Below are positions 26,480-34,041 of a stretch of DNA of 47,860 bases, piece by piece. The stretch is from Desulfobulbaceae bacterium (GTDB lineage Bacteria > Desulfobacterota > Desulfobulbia > Desulfobulbales > SURF-16). Every line of letters starts with the position of its first letter. Position 1 is the stretch's first letter. The DNA is taken from the NCBI GenBank assembly GCA_002868945.1, contig PKTX01000007.1:1-47860 (forward strand). The letters are read 5' to 3'. The notes beneath the pieces are model-generated. The model had not been told where the DNA came from. It searched no databases and saw nothing but the letters and a program-made list of their open reading frames with translations. The position numbers and the translations under genes were made by a program.

Positions 26480-28948
26480 TCAGCTCTTCTTGGTCACCGG
26501 AAAGATGATCTGATACTTCTTCATCTTGCGCCACAGGGTGGTTTTGTCGATACCGAGATGGGCTGCCGTCTTGCCACGGTTGCCCTCAAACTTCTGCAGG
26601 GCGGCCAGAATGGTTGAGGCCTCGGCGTTGGAGAGCGGCGTGGCCTTTTCCGAGGCAGGGCCGGGCATGACTTGCTCCTGGAGGGGTTCGATGAGGCCCT
26701 CGGGCAGACACTCCACCTCGATGGTCCGCCCCTGGCAGAGGACAAAGCAATATTCAATGATGTTTTCCAGCTCTCTGATGTTGCCGGGGAAATCGTGGCG
26801 CATGAGAAGACTGACCACCTCGGGCGAGGCGGATTCGATATTGCGCTGTTTGAGGTTGTTGAACTTGTGGATGAAATGGTCAATCAGCAGGGGGATATCC
26901 TCCCGGCGCTGGGCCAGGGGGGGCAGGCTGATCTTGATGACGTTGAGTCGGAAAAAGAGGTCCTCGCGGAAACGGCCTGCCTCCACCTGCTCCTGAAGAT
27001 TTTTATTGGTGGCGGCAATTACCCTGACATCCGCCTTCAGGGTGGTGGTGCCGCCCAGGGGCTCATACTCCTTTTCCTGGAGGACGCGCAGCAGCTTGAG
27101 CTGCAGGGCCGGGGAGATATCACCGATCTCGTCGAGAAAGATAGTCCCCCCTTCGGCCAGGGCAAAGCGGCCGAGCTTGTGACCCTTGGCACCGGTAAAG
27201 GCCCCCTGTCGGTAGCCAAAGAGCTCCGATTCAAGGAGGGTATCGGGCAGAGCGGCACAGTTGAGGGCGATAAACTTGCCCGGCCGCTCGGCCAGGGTAT
27301 GGATGGCCTTGGCAAAGAGCTCCTTACCGGAGCCGCTCGGCCCCTCAATGAGCACCGTACTGTCGCTCTTGGCGATATTGGGCAGGATGGCAAAGATGTT
27401 TTTGATCTTATGATTTTTACTGATGATATCGTGGAAGGAGTATCTTTCGCTGATTTCCTTGCGCAACTCCTCCAGGGCCGAACAGTCGCGGAAGGTCTCG
27501 ACGCCGCCGATGACGTTGCCGTCCTCGTCACGCAGGGCCGAGGTGGTGATATTGATGGGAATGCGCTGGCCGTTATGGTTGGTGATGATCACCTTGAGGT
27601 TGGAAATCTCCTCGCCGTTGTTAATGGACTGTTTCAGGGCGCAGGCCTCTTGGCAGATGGAGGCCCGGAAGACGTTGTAACACTTCATGCCGATGGCCTT
27701 GGCCCGCGGCATACCGGTGATCTTTTCGGCCGCCAGGTTAAAGGAGGTGATGTTCCACTCCTTGTCAACGGTAAAGGCACCGTCGTTGATGGAGTCAAGG
27801 ATGCAGTCGCTCAAGGTCAGTTCCTTGCGCAGCCCTTCAAGGGCGGACATGTCGCGAAAGGTCTCGACGCCGCCGATTATCTGGCCCTCATCATTACGCA
27901 TGACACAGGTGTTGACCCGGATGGGCACCTTGTCGCCCTCGATATCGATGATGTTTACCTTCAGGTCATGGACATCAAGGCCCGTCTCCATCGACTTCCT
28001 CAGGGCACAGTTTGACCTACAGATATCCGCCTTGAAGATTTCGGAGCACTTCTTACCGATGGCCTCGCTGCGATGCACGCCGGTGATGTCTTCGGCGGAT
28101 TTGTTAAACGAGGTGATCCGCCAGTCATAGTCAACGGAAAAGGCACCGTCGGCAATGGAGTCAAGGATGGTGTCGCTCAGCGAGATCTCGCGCCGCATCT
28201 TTTCAAAGGTGGAGATGTCGCGAAAGGTCTCGACACCGCCGATGACCTCAAATTTTTCGTTACGCAGCACCGAGGTGGTGATGATGATGGGAATCTTGTC
28301 GCCCTCGATATCCTCAATGGTCACCTTGAGGTTGGTGACGTCGCGGCCTGTTTCGATGGATTGCTGCAGGGCGCAGGCAGACTTGCAGATGTTCGCCTTG
28401 AAAATTTCGTAGCACTTCTTGCCGAGGGCATCACTGCGGTGAATACCGGTGATCTCTTCGGCGGTTCGGTTAAAGGAGATAATGTTGCGATGCCGGTCCA
28501 CGGCAAAGGCGCCGTCGGCAATGGACTCGAGAATCGAGTCGCTGAGACTGTCGTGACACTGATCAAAACCCTTTTCCGTGGTTTCCCGCAGGGTGGAGAC
28601 GCCGCCGGCAAAGTCGCCCTTTTCGTTAAAGAGGGGCGTGGTGTAGACAATTACCGGGATCTCCTTGCCCTGGGTATTTTTCAGGGCAATGTTGTGGCTG
28701 ACAATCTTTTCCTTGAGCTTCCTGGCCTGTTGCAGGGCGCAGGATGTCTTGCAGATCGTGGTGCGGAAAATGTCGTAGCATTTCTTGCCCGCCACATCCC
28801 AGCGTTTAAAGCCGGTTATCCTTTCCGCCCCCCTGTTAAAGGCGGTTATGTTGAAGTCCTGGTCAACGGTAAAGGCTGGATCGGTGATGGAGTTAAGCGA
28901 GCTGGTGGTGAACCTTGTCTCCGGGTTATCGGCTTTTGTCAGTAACAT
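26480..28948 (-). CDS. Sigma-54 activator with four cysteine-bearing PAS domains (OrpR-like)
   Basis: Of 822 residues, about 1-495 hold four tandem PAS domains, 505-740 the AAA+ domain (Walker A GPSGSGKE, sigma-54 contact loop GAFTGA, Walker B TIFLDEIGD), and the end a Fis-type HTH. Each PAS has C-x8-C-x3-C: first cysteines at 57, 179, 301 and 423, an exact 122-residue period, which points to recent tandem duplication. In Desulfovibrio vulgaris the activator OrpR of the orange-protein operons is reported to sense redox through a PAS-bound iron-sulfur cluster, and these cysteines fit a cluster in each repeat. Four paired-palindrome sigma-54 promoters in this window are its likely targets, and a fifth pair lies 82 bp upstream of its own ATG. 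No clear ribosome binding site is visible. Confidence 0.88.
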   Translation of the reverse strand: MLLTKADNPETRFTTSSLNSITDPAFTVDQDFNITAFNRGAERITGFKRWDVAGKKCYDIFRTTICKTSCALQQARKLKEKIVSHNIALKNTQGKEIPVIVYTTPLFNEKGDFAGGVSTLRETTEKGFDQCHDSLSDSILESIADGAFAVDRHRNIISFNRTAEEITGIHRSDALGKKCYEIFKANICKSACALQQSIETGRDVTNLKVTIEDIEGDKIPIIITTSVLRNEKFEVIGGVETFRDISTFEKMRREISLSDTILDSIADGAFSVDYDWRITSFNKSAEDITGVHRSEAIGKKCSEIFKADICRSNCALRKSMETGLDVHDLKVNIIDIEGDKVPIRVNTCVMRNDEGQIIGGVETFRDMSALEGLRKELTLSDCILDSINDGAFTVDKEWNITSFNLAAEKITGMPRAKAIGMKCYNVFRASICQEACALKQSINNGEEISNLKVIITNHNGQRIPINITTSALRDEDGNVIGGVETFRDCSALEELRKEISERYSFHDIISKNHKIKNIFAILPNIAKSDSTVLIEGPSGSGKELFAKAIHTLAERPGKFIALNCAALPDTLLESELFGYRQGAFTGAKGHKLGRFALAEGGTIFLDEIGDISPALQLKLLRVLQEKEYEPLGGTTTLKADVRVIAATNKNLQEQVEAGRFREDLFFRLNVIKISLPPLAQRREDIPLLIDHFIHKFNNLKQRNIESASPEVVSLLMRHDFPGNIRELENIIEYCFVLCQGRTIEVECLPEGLIEPLQEQVMPGPASEKATPLSNAEASTILAALQKFEGNRGKTAAHLGIDKTTLWRKMKKYQIIFPVTKKS

Positions 28949-29029
28949 GGGCGCCTGGTGGGTAGAGGGGAGAAAGGGTCAAGAAGCAGGGCAGGCCGGT
29001 CACGGTTTGGGCTGGCTGCTGCATCGCTC

Positions 29030-29076
29030 TTGCACTTATGCAATTTATATTACAACAGGCCCTTGGTACGGGGCAA
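29030..29076. promoter_or_regulatory. Palindrome pair upstream of the four-PAS activator (probable autoregulation)
   Basis: Site 1 TTGCACTTATGCAA (29030-29043) is a perfect family member; a degenerate TTGGTACGGGGCAA (29063-29076) starts exactly 33 bp on. I see no -24/-12 promoter at the usual 79-81 bp distance on either side. Binding here may repress or modulate the activator gene rather than drive it through sigma-54. Confidence 0.6.
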
Positions 29077-29205
29077 GCCTCTCAGGCAGCAAACAGGGCC
29101 AGGAGCGGATAACATTTTAGAATGTAAGAGAATAAAAAAATATTTAATTAGCCCCTGTTTGTCGGGAGGGCCGTGATAAGAGGCCGAGGGGCGGTGTGGC
29201 TACAG

Positions 29206-29434
29206 GCCATCTTGAATAATTGCTTTTTCGTCCAGTCTCCCGGAGTCTCGCGAGCTCGCTTACCTCGTTATGCTCAAAAATAATGCTCGGAGGTAAGCGA
29301 AACGAAGTGGAGACTCCGATTAATGATATGTGGGCATTTTTATTTTCGTAGCGACGAAGAAATCGGGCAGGTAAGCGAGCCTGCGAGACTCCGAAATGGC
29401 AATTATTCAAGACACCCTAATAATTCAAGATACC
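29206..29434. mobile_element. MITE-like element, family C copy 3 (composite, doubled right end)
   Basis: It begins GCCATCTTGAATAATT and ends AATTCAAGATACC, flanked by the 6-bp direct repeat CTACAG (29200-29205 and 29435-29440). It carries two right ends in a row (AATTATTCAAGACACC and TAATTCAAGATACC). Inside is a long palindrome (about 29236-29320) built from CGGAGTCTCGCGAGCTCGCTTACC and its near-complement, also seen in family B copy 2. The stretch 28949-29505 holds no gene. Confidence 0.78.
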
Positions 29435-29505
29435 CTACAGACAGCCGGGGCGAGAATAGCGGCGCCGGCAAGAGTGCAAGGCCGGCCGGCGCCTGGAATT
29501 CTGGG

Positions 29506-30012
29506 TTAGCGGGCGGCATACTTTACCAGCATCTGCATGGCCTGGGGGGCATCCCAGCGCACGCCGCCGATGAATTTTTCACGCAGCACGCCTTCCTTAT
29601 CAATGATGTAGGTTTCCGGCACGCCGGTCAGGCCATAGGCCGTGGCTGTCCGGCTCTTTGGATCAATAAGGACCGGGAAGGTGGCGCCGATTTTGGCGAG
29701 AAAGGCATCGGCTGAGGCAGGTTGATCATTGTTGAGAATGGTCAGCATGACAAAGCGGTCCTTTGGCATAAAATCGTTGACATTCTGCATGGAGGGCATC
29801 TCCTCCACGCAGGGCGGGCACCAGGTGGCCCAGAAATTAACAAAGACCACCTTTCCCTTGAGCTCGGCCAGGCTCCAGGTTTTACCGTTGGTGTCCACCA
29901 GGGTAAAGGGCGGGGCAGGCTCACCCACCACGGCTTTTGGGGGGGGCTCGCCGCAGGCGGTGACAAGAAAGAGGCAACAACAGGTGACAAGGGATTGGAC
30001 GAACATTTTCAT
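29506..30012 (-). CDS. TlpA/ResA-type thioredoxin-fold lipoprotein
   Basis: From ATG 30012 (GGAG eight bases upstream) the 168-residue product begins with a lipoprotein signal ending LFLVTAC, so it is anchored in the membrane facing the periplasm. The thioredoxin fold has the active site FWATWCPPC and the cis-proline region TGVPETYIID. ResA/TlpA proteins reduce disulfides, for example in apocytochrome c before haem attachment, which would suit the neighbouring multihaem cytochrome. It lies 89 bp after the DsbA-like gene on the same strand. The open frame extends to 30057, but the signal sequence fixes this start. Confidence 0.88.
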   Translation of the reverse strand: MKMFVQSLVTCCCLFLVTACGEPPPKAVVGEPAPPFTLVDTNGKTWSLAELKGKVVFVNFWATWCPPCVEEMPSMQNVNDFMPKDRFVMLTILNNDQPASADAFLAKIGATFPVLIDPKSRTATAYGLTGVPETYIIDKEGVLREKFIGGVRWDAPQAMQMLVKYAAR

Positions 30013-30101
30013 GGCTGGTGATCTCCGAAAAGGGCGACAGGGTAGGGCAGTCACCATGCCGAGGCGGGTGCCGTGGCCATGGTAACTGCCGCAGCTCGTG
30101 G

Positions 30102-30758
30102 TTACTCAGGGTAATTGGCGGCAAGCTCCTCTTCGATGAGCTGTTGCAACTGCATGTAGCCGAAGGTGATCAGGGGTCTGCCGTTTACAAAAAATCCAGG
30201 GGTTTTGCTGACATTGAGCCGTTTGGCATCCGCCATGTCCTGTTTGATGACGGCACTGATGGCCGGATCCTGCATGTCCTGTCTGATTTTCTCCAGGTCA
30301 AGGCCGGCACCCTCCAGAAAGCGCCAGATCAGATGCGGTTGCGGGTTGTGATGACTGGCCCAATGGGGCTGATACTGATACATGACAGCCAGGGTCTGCC
30401 AATACCTGTCCTGTTTTTTGGCGGCCTCCAGGATGCGGACAAAGTAATCGGCACCATCGTGAAAGGGGGCGTATCTGATGACCAGTTTAATTTTTCCGGG
30501 GTTTTCGTCCATGATTTTTTTGACAAAGGGCGAGAAGGCCCGGCAGGTCTCACAGGCCGGGTCCATGAACTCCACCAGGTAGACCTTGGCCTCGTCACTG
30601 CCGAGGGTGGGCGAGTGCGGTCTGACAAAGAGTTCGGCCTCCTCCTGGGCCAGAAAGCCCAGCTCTTCGCTCTGTTTATTTTTATAGAACCAGTTTGCAC
30701 CGACAAAGAGCAGAACAAGCAGGGCGGCGGCAGTAAAGAGAATAAGCGGCTTTTTCAT
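30102..30758 (-). CDS. DsbA-family thiol-disulfide oxidoreductase, membrane-anchored
   Basis: 218 residues with an N-terminal membrane helix (LILFTAAALLVLLFVGANWFY) and a thioredoxin-like DsbA domain. The active site is C-E-T-C in MDPACETCRAF (about residues 74-77), and the cis-proline motif is KTPGFFVNGRPL. The adjacent upstream gene encodes its expected membrane partner (BdbC/DsbB type), overlapping by four bases, so the pair should form disulfides in exported proteins. The CETC dipeptide differs from the usual CPHC, implying a different redox potential; it resembles BdbD-type sequences. Confidence 0.87.
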   Translation of the reverse strand: MKKPLILFTAAALLVLLFVGANWFYKNKQSEELGFLAQEEAELFVRPHSPTLGSDEAKVYLVEFMDPACETCRAFSPFVKKIMDENPGKIKLVIRYAPFHDGADYFVRILEAAKKQDRYWQTLAVMYQYQPHWASHHNPQPHLIWRFLEGAGLDLEKIRQDMQDPAISAVIKQDMADAKRLNVSKTPGFFVNGRPLITFGYMQLQQLIEEELAANYPE

Positions 30759-31192
30759 CGGGATAATCTCCTCTTGAGAATGACAAGCAGAATAATAAGC
30801 GTGGTGAAGGCCAGCAGGGAAAGCAGGGGAATGGACAGAAAGCCAAAGAGCTCAATATAGTTTTCCGTGCACGAGACGCCCTTGGTGCAGGGCTGGATGC
30901 TTTCCGGGATAATGCCCACATAAAGCAGGTTGTGATAGAGGGCGATAAGCCAGCCTGCCAGACTGAGCGGCAAGGCGTAGCGCACCACGCCCGGATCATG
31001 GCAGAGCAGGCCGGTGGCCAGAACAAAGACAAGGGGAAAGAGAAAGATCCTCTGGTACCAGCAGAGGACACAGGGCGGAAACTGCATGGTCTGGCTGAAA
31101 AAGAGGCTGCCCAGGGTAGAGGCGGCAACAAGCAGCCAGGCCAGAAACAGGATGTTCCAGTCGGCACTGCCAAGGGTGGATGAACGACTCAT
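30755..31192 (-). CDS. Disulfide bond formation protein, BdbC/DsbB type
   Basis: From ATG 31192 (GGAG upstream) the 145-residue protein has four membrane helices. The first redox pair is PPCVLCWYQR, the signature of BdbC/DsbB, and the second cysteine pair C-TKGVS-C lies in the second periplasmic loop. It reoxidises the DsbA-like partner and passes electrons to quinone. It overlaps the downstream DsbA-like gene by four bases (ATGA), indicating translational coupling. The longer upstream frame to 31318 has no hydrophobic logic and was not used. Confidence 0.9.
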   Translation of the reverse strand: MSRSSTLGSADWNILFLAWLLVAASTLGSLFFSQTMQFPPCVLCWYQRIFLFPLVFVLATGLLCHDPGVVRYALPLSLAGWLIALYHNLLYVGIIPESIQPCTKGVSCTENYIELFGFLSIPLLSLLAFTTLIILLVILKRRLSR

Positions 31193-31340
31193 AATGACTT
31201 TTCTCCGAGGGTGTGAGCAAATCCGGATCGGGCAGCGCCATAACAAGGGCAATGCGGCGCCCGGGCCCGGTTTCGAGGCACAGGAAGGCAGCGGCGCAGA
31301 GGCGCCTGAGCCTTTCACGGCCGGTCAAGGGCGGTACGGC

Positions 31341-31670
31341 TCAACAGGATTCAGGAGGATAGTCGATGCGTCGGCTGAAGTCGGCCGGAAGAGAGGGCGG
31401 GATAGGGAAAAAGGGAAGAGCAGCAGCCTGGGGCCGGTAAGAAAAGAGGCTCGTCTGCTGCAGGTCGATATGCAGACAGAAGAGGCAGGAGCAGCCGCTG
31501 GTGGTGTCGCAGGGCTGGGCCGGTTCGTCATGCCCGTCAGTGGGATAACAGCAGGAGTCAACCGGCGTCTCCCTGGTCAATGCCGCGGTGACCACAGGGG
31601 TGCCGCTCACCACAAGGAGGGTGAGAACAAGAAGCGCGGCAGCAACGGTTCGAAGGGTATGACTGGGCAT
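31341..31670 (-). CDS. Small exported cysteine-rich protein, function unknown
   Basis: From ATG 31670 a 109-residue product has an N-terminal signal-like helix (TVAAALLVLTLLVVSGTPVVTA) and then a cysteine cluster: SCC, PC, GCSCLFC, within about 30 residues, and a final C. Such a pattern suggests metal binding or disulfides in the periplasm, consistent with the Dsb pair immediately downstream on the same strand (149-bp gap). No family is recognised and no clear ribosome binding site is seen. The overlapping plus-strand frame has no protein character. Confidence 0.55.
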   Translation of the reverse strand: MPSHTLRTVAAALLVLTLLVVSGTPVVTAALTRETPVDSCCYPTDGHDEPAQPCDTTSGCSCLFCLHIDLQQTSLFSYRPQAAALPFFPIPPSLPADFSRRIDYPPESC

Positions 31671-32168
31671 GGCTGGCAATATACCGGTGGCTGCTGTTGT
31701 CGTCAAGGAGGGGCCTTTGTCTTGCGCTCTGGGCGCCGGGCATGCCATGATGCCTGGCCTGGTTATGGAGGCACCACACTACATCGTGATTGCTTTCGTG
31801 CTCTTGGCCCGCATTTTTCTACACTGGTTAAGAGATCTCCCCGCTTGATTTTTGTTCCCTCCAACCTGCCGAAGCTTTTTTACGGAGCGAGAGGCGCCGG
31901 TGCGCCGTGCCCGGTGATCGGCAAAGCGGTGCCCGCCTGTGGCGGCCAGTGAGGGGAACCCGGGTTGAAACGACTGCGGCGCAGGGCTTCTCAACGGTGA
32001 AAGCCTGGCTAAAAGGGATGATAGTATGGTAACAGGAAAAAGGGAGAGGCCCGCCTTGCAGCAGATCGGCGGCGAAAAATGCGGGCCGGGCTGCAGGGCC
32101 TGAGCGTCCGCACTCTCTGCATCTGCCCTGTAAACAAAAAAACAATCACGAAAGAGGAACTACTTGCC
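31671..32168. other. Gene-free stretch before the flavoprotein
   Basis: No convincing gene, repeat or palindrome of the sigma-54 regulon type was found. Frames on both strands are open because of high GC but lack start signals and domain content. Confidence 0.45.
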
Positions 32169-32768
32169 ATGAAGATTATCGGTGTTGCGGCCAGCGCCAG
32201 AAAGAACAAGTCCACATATTTTCTCCTGGAACAATGTCTGAATGAACTCAAAAAAACCGCCGAGACGGCGGGTACAAGCCTGGAGGTTGAGGCCATTGAT
32301 TTGGCGGCATTGCGTTTTCACGGCTGCCTGGCCTGCGATACCTGTAAAAAAGGTGTGCAATGCAGCCAGCAGGATGATTTCCAGGAGCTTATTGGTAAAC
32401 TCGCCGCAGCCGATGTTGGCGGATTGATTGTGGCCACTCCGGTCTATATGGGGTGCATGTCAAGCCAGGCCAAGGCCTTTCTGGATCGTACCGTCCTCTT
32501 CAGGCGCAACGGCTTCATGTTTAAAAACAAGCTGGGCGGCGTTATCACGGTGGGGGGCTCGCGCAACGGCGGCCAGGAGTTGACCATTCAGGCGGTCCAT
32601 GCGGCCATGATGATCCACGATATGATCATTGTGGGGGATGGCGATCACTTCGGCGGCGCCGGCTGGGCAAACCATCCCGACGGCTACCAGGGCGACAGCA
32701 CCGGTATTGCCACGGCAAAAAATCTCGGCCGGCGCATGGCCGAGGTGGCGGCCCTCATGCATGGCTAG
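32169..32768 (+). CDS. Iron-sulfur flavoprotein / NADPH-dependent FMN reductase family
   Basis: From ATG 32169 (GAAAGAGGAA upstream) a 199-residue flavodoxin-like protein. The N-terminus MKIIGVAASARKNKST is the FMN phosphate-binding loop. A compact cysteine motif C53-x2-C56-x2-C59-x5-C65 follows, the [4Fe-4S] site of iron-sulfur flavoproteins (Isf) from anaerobes. Then come the flavodoxin-fold blocks ATPVYMGCMSSQAKAFLDR and the conserved GGSRNGGQE. These proteins pass electrons from ferredoxin, possibly to O2 or H2O2. It stands alone here. Confidence 0.88.
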   Translation: MKIIGVAASARKNKSTYFLLEQCLNELKKTAETAGTSLEVEAIDLAALRFHGCLACDTCKKGVQCSQQDDFQELIGKLAAADVGGLIVATPVYMGCMSSQAKAFLDRTVLFRRNGFMFKNKLGGVITVGGSRNGGQELTIQAVHAAMMIHDMIIVGDGDHFGGAGWANHPDGYQGDSTGIATAKNLGRRMAEVAALMHG

Positions 32769-32771
32769 GGG

Positions 32772-32834
32772 GTGAGGTGCAAGGTGCAAGGTGCAAGGGG
32801 AGGCGGCACTCAGGCTGGGGCCATGGCAGCGGCC
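32772..32834. repeat. CAAGGTG heptamer repeat plus 40-bp duplicated tail, copy 1
   Basis: About three units of GTGCAAG/CAAGGTG are followed by GGAGGCGGCACTCAGGCTGGGGCCATGGCAGC, a tail repeated almost exactly at 33613-33653 behind a longer heptamer array. It begins directly after the flavoprotein stop codon. Confidence 0.75.
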
Positions 32835-32916
32835 ATAGTCCCAGCCTGAGTCCGCAAAAAATAAGGCTGTACACAAACAAAACTCTCGGCACCATAAAGC
32901 AAGGCAGAGAGTTGAG

Positions 32917-33429
32917 TCACTTATTTATGGACTGCGACGGCAAGGAGTTCTCATAAATGACAACGTCTCCCTCTGCCAGAAACGGACCATGCACCTCGCC
33001 GGGTGGTCTGGATGCGTAACAGCCCGTTGAAAAACGTAACGAGCGCAGCTGAGGCTAGGAAAAATGAGGCGAAAAAGCGCAGTTTACATAGGGTAAATGA
33101 GCATTTTGAGCCGAATTTTGACGACGCATCAGTAAGTGCAGTAGTTTTTCAACGGGCTGGTAAGAACCGGGCTCCAACCAGATATCAAATGCTTCGTCAT
33201 ACAGCCGTCCTGATACGACGAATATCTCTTCCGGATAGGGGTGGGACTTGCTGCCAAAGGCCCCGGTGTAATATCCGTCTCTGAACCAGGTCAACCTGGT
33301 GTAATCACCCGTTTCTTCATCGATAGCCAAGGTAATCTCCTTCAGGTTACCCTCTGAGCCGGCAATCTCCTGCCACTTCTCAAAACCCTTCTGTGTCATT
33401 GGGTTCCAATAGGTCGTTGTTGTTTTCAT
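32917..33429 (-). pseudogene. Cupin-domain protein gene (ChrR-like) broken by a mobile element
   Basis: The ATG at 33429 (AGGAAGG upstream) opens MKTTTTYWNPMTQKGFEKWQ and reads a cupin-like region (YPEEIFVVSGRLYDEAFDIWLEPGSY) up to 33160, where a family A element is inserted. Beyond the element the same protein resumes at 33015 as ASRPPGEVHGPFLAEGD and ends with a stop at 32919-32917. Removing the element and one GTAA copy restores the frame exactly as EPGSY-ASRPPGEVHGPF, a typical cupin motif with the conserved E...H pattern. As it stands the product would run on into element-encoded residues (QPVEKLLHLL...). The insertion must be fairly recent because both halves remain intact. Confidence 0.85.
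33020..33159. mobile_element. MITE-like inverted-repeat element, family A copy 3, in cupin gene
   Basis: Begins CAGCCCGTTGAAAAAC and ends TTTTTCAACGGGCTG; 140 bp. It is flanked by GTAA on both sides (33016-33019 and 33160-33163), the same 4-bp duplication as copy 1. Because it interrupts a recognisable gene, it gives the exact element boundaries. Confidence 0.88.
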
Positions 33430-33535
33430 CTGCCTTCCTGGTTGTCTTTGAAATATCCAAACTCTCCATGCCTGGGTGGATATTATTCCGAAATTTCATT
33501 TTTTTGCAATTAATCAGCTTGATGCCGCGACCGGG

Positions 33536-33653
33536 GGGTGAGGTTCAAGGTCCAAGGGGCAAGGTGCAAGGTCCAAGGTCCAAGGGGCAAGGGGCAAGGT
33601 GCAAGATACAAGGGGAGGCGGGACTCAGGCTGGGGCCATGGCAGCTGCCGGGC
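33536..33653. repeat. Tandem heptamer array CAAGGKS plus duplicated tail, copy 2
   Basis: About ten units of a 7-bp repeat (CAAGGTC, CAAGGGG, CAAGGTG variants) run from about 33545 to 33612. The array is followed by the same tail as copy 1 (GACTCAGGCTGGGGCCATGG, 33621-33640). A repeat of seven is not a multiple of three and no protein is supported across it. Confidence 0.8.
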
Positions 33654-33669
33654 CGGGTCGCCCTTTTTT

Positions 33670-33716
33670 TTGCACTCTTGCAATGTCCACTCCGGCAATG
33701 AATTGCAGCGGCGCAA
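33670..33716 (+). promoter_or_regulatory. Paired palindromic activator sites (UAS) upstream of the ORP operon
   Basis: Site 1 TTGCACTCTTGCAA (33670-33683) and site 2 TTGCAGCGGCGCAA (33703-33716) have starts exactly 33 bp apart. The second ends 79 bp before the -24 GG of the promoter at 33794. Confidence 0.85.
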
Positions 33717-33793
33717 GTTTTGCGGCGCGGCATGTGGGTTCTTTTTGTTGTAAGTTCAAATAATTACAAGGGAAAAATAATATGGTGGCTCCC

Positions 33794-33809
33794 TGGCGCA
33801 TAATATGCA
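33794..33809 (+). promoter_or_regulatory. Sigma-54 promoter of the ORP operon
   Basis: TGGCGCATAATATGCA has GG and GC ten bases apart. The leader to the first gene is about 220 bp long, with no gene in it; its content (an extra ATTACGCATATTATTGC palindrome-like stretch right after the promoter) may be regulatory. Confidence 0.75.
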
Positions 33810-34041
33810 GTAACCATTACGCATATTATTGCAAAAAACAACAGGTCGCCGCTGCCGAGATAATCGGCCGACTCCACTGTCAGGGAGAGGTGGAGCCCGG
33901 TTTTCCGGAGATGACTGCGGCCAAGAATCCGCAGCCGCCTGGCTCGTTGACGCTCGCCTGGCCGGGACATTGCCGGGTTGCAGGCACTGGTGGCCGTTTC
34001 CCCCTCCATGATCCATTTCCCTTCAGCAGGAGAGTATCACC

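Noticed and set aside
26672-28015. Long plus-strand frame (447 residues) opposite the sigma-54 activator
   Set aside because: It mirrors the activator's PAS repeats on the other strand; repeats and GC bias explain the lack of stops.
29062-29078. GG-N10-GC match as a rightward sigma-54 promoter
   Set aside because: It coincides with the second half of the palindrome pair and no gene follows on that strand.
31014-31952. 312-residue open frame on the plus strand
   Set aside because: It is antisense to the BdbC-type gene and the cysteine-rich gene, has low-complexity Gly/Arg content and no family match; a high-GC shadow.
33055-33162. C-terminal part of the 124-residue cupin frame (QPVEKLLHLLMRRQ...)
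   Set aside because: These residues come from the inserted family A element, not from the cupin protein, whose true end lies beyond the element.
33510-33716. Pro/Leu-rich frames over the heptamer repeats
   Set aside because: They are translations of the 7-bp array in all frames, not proteins.
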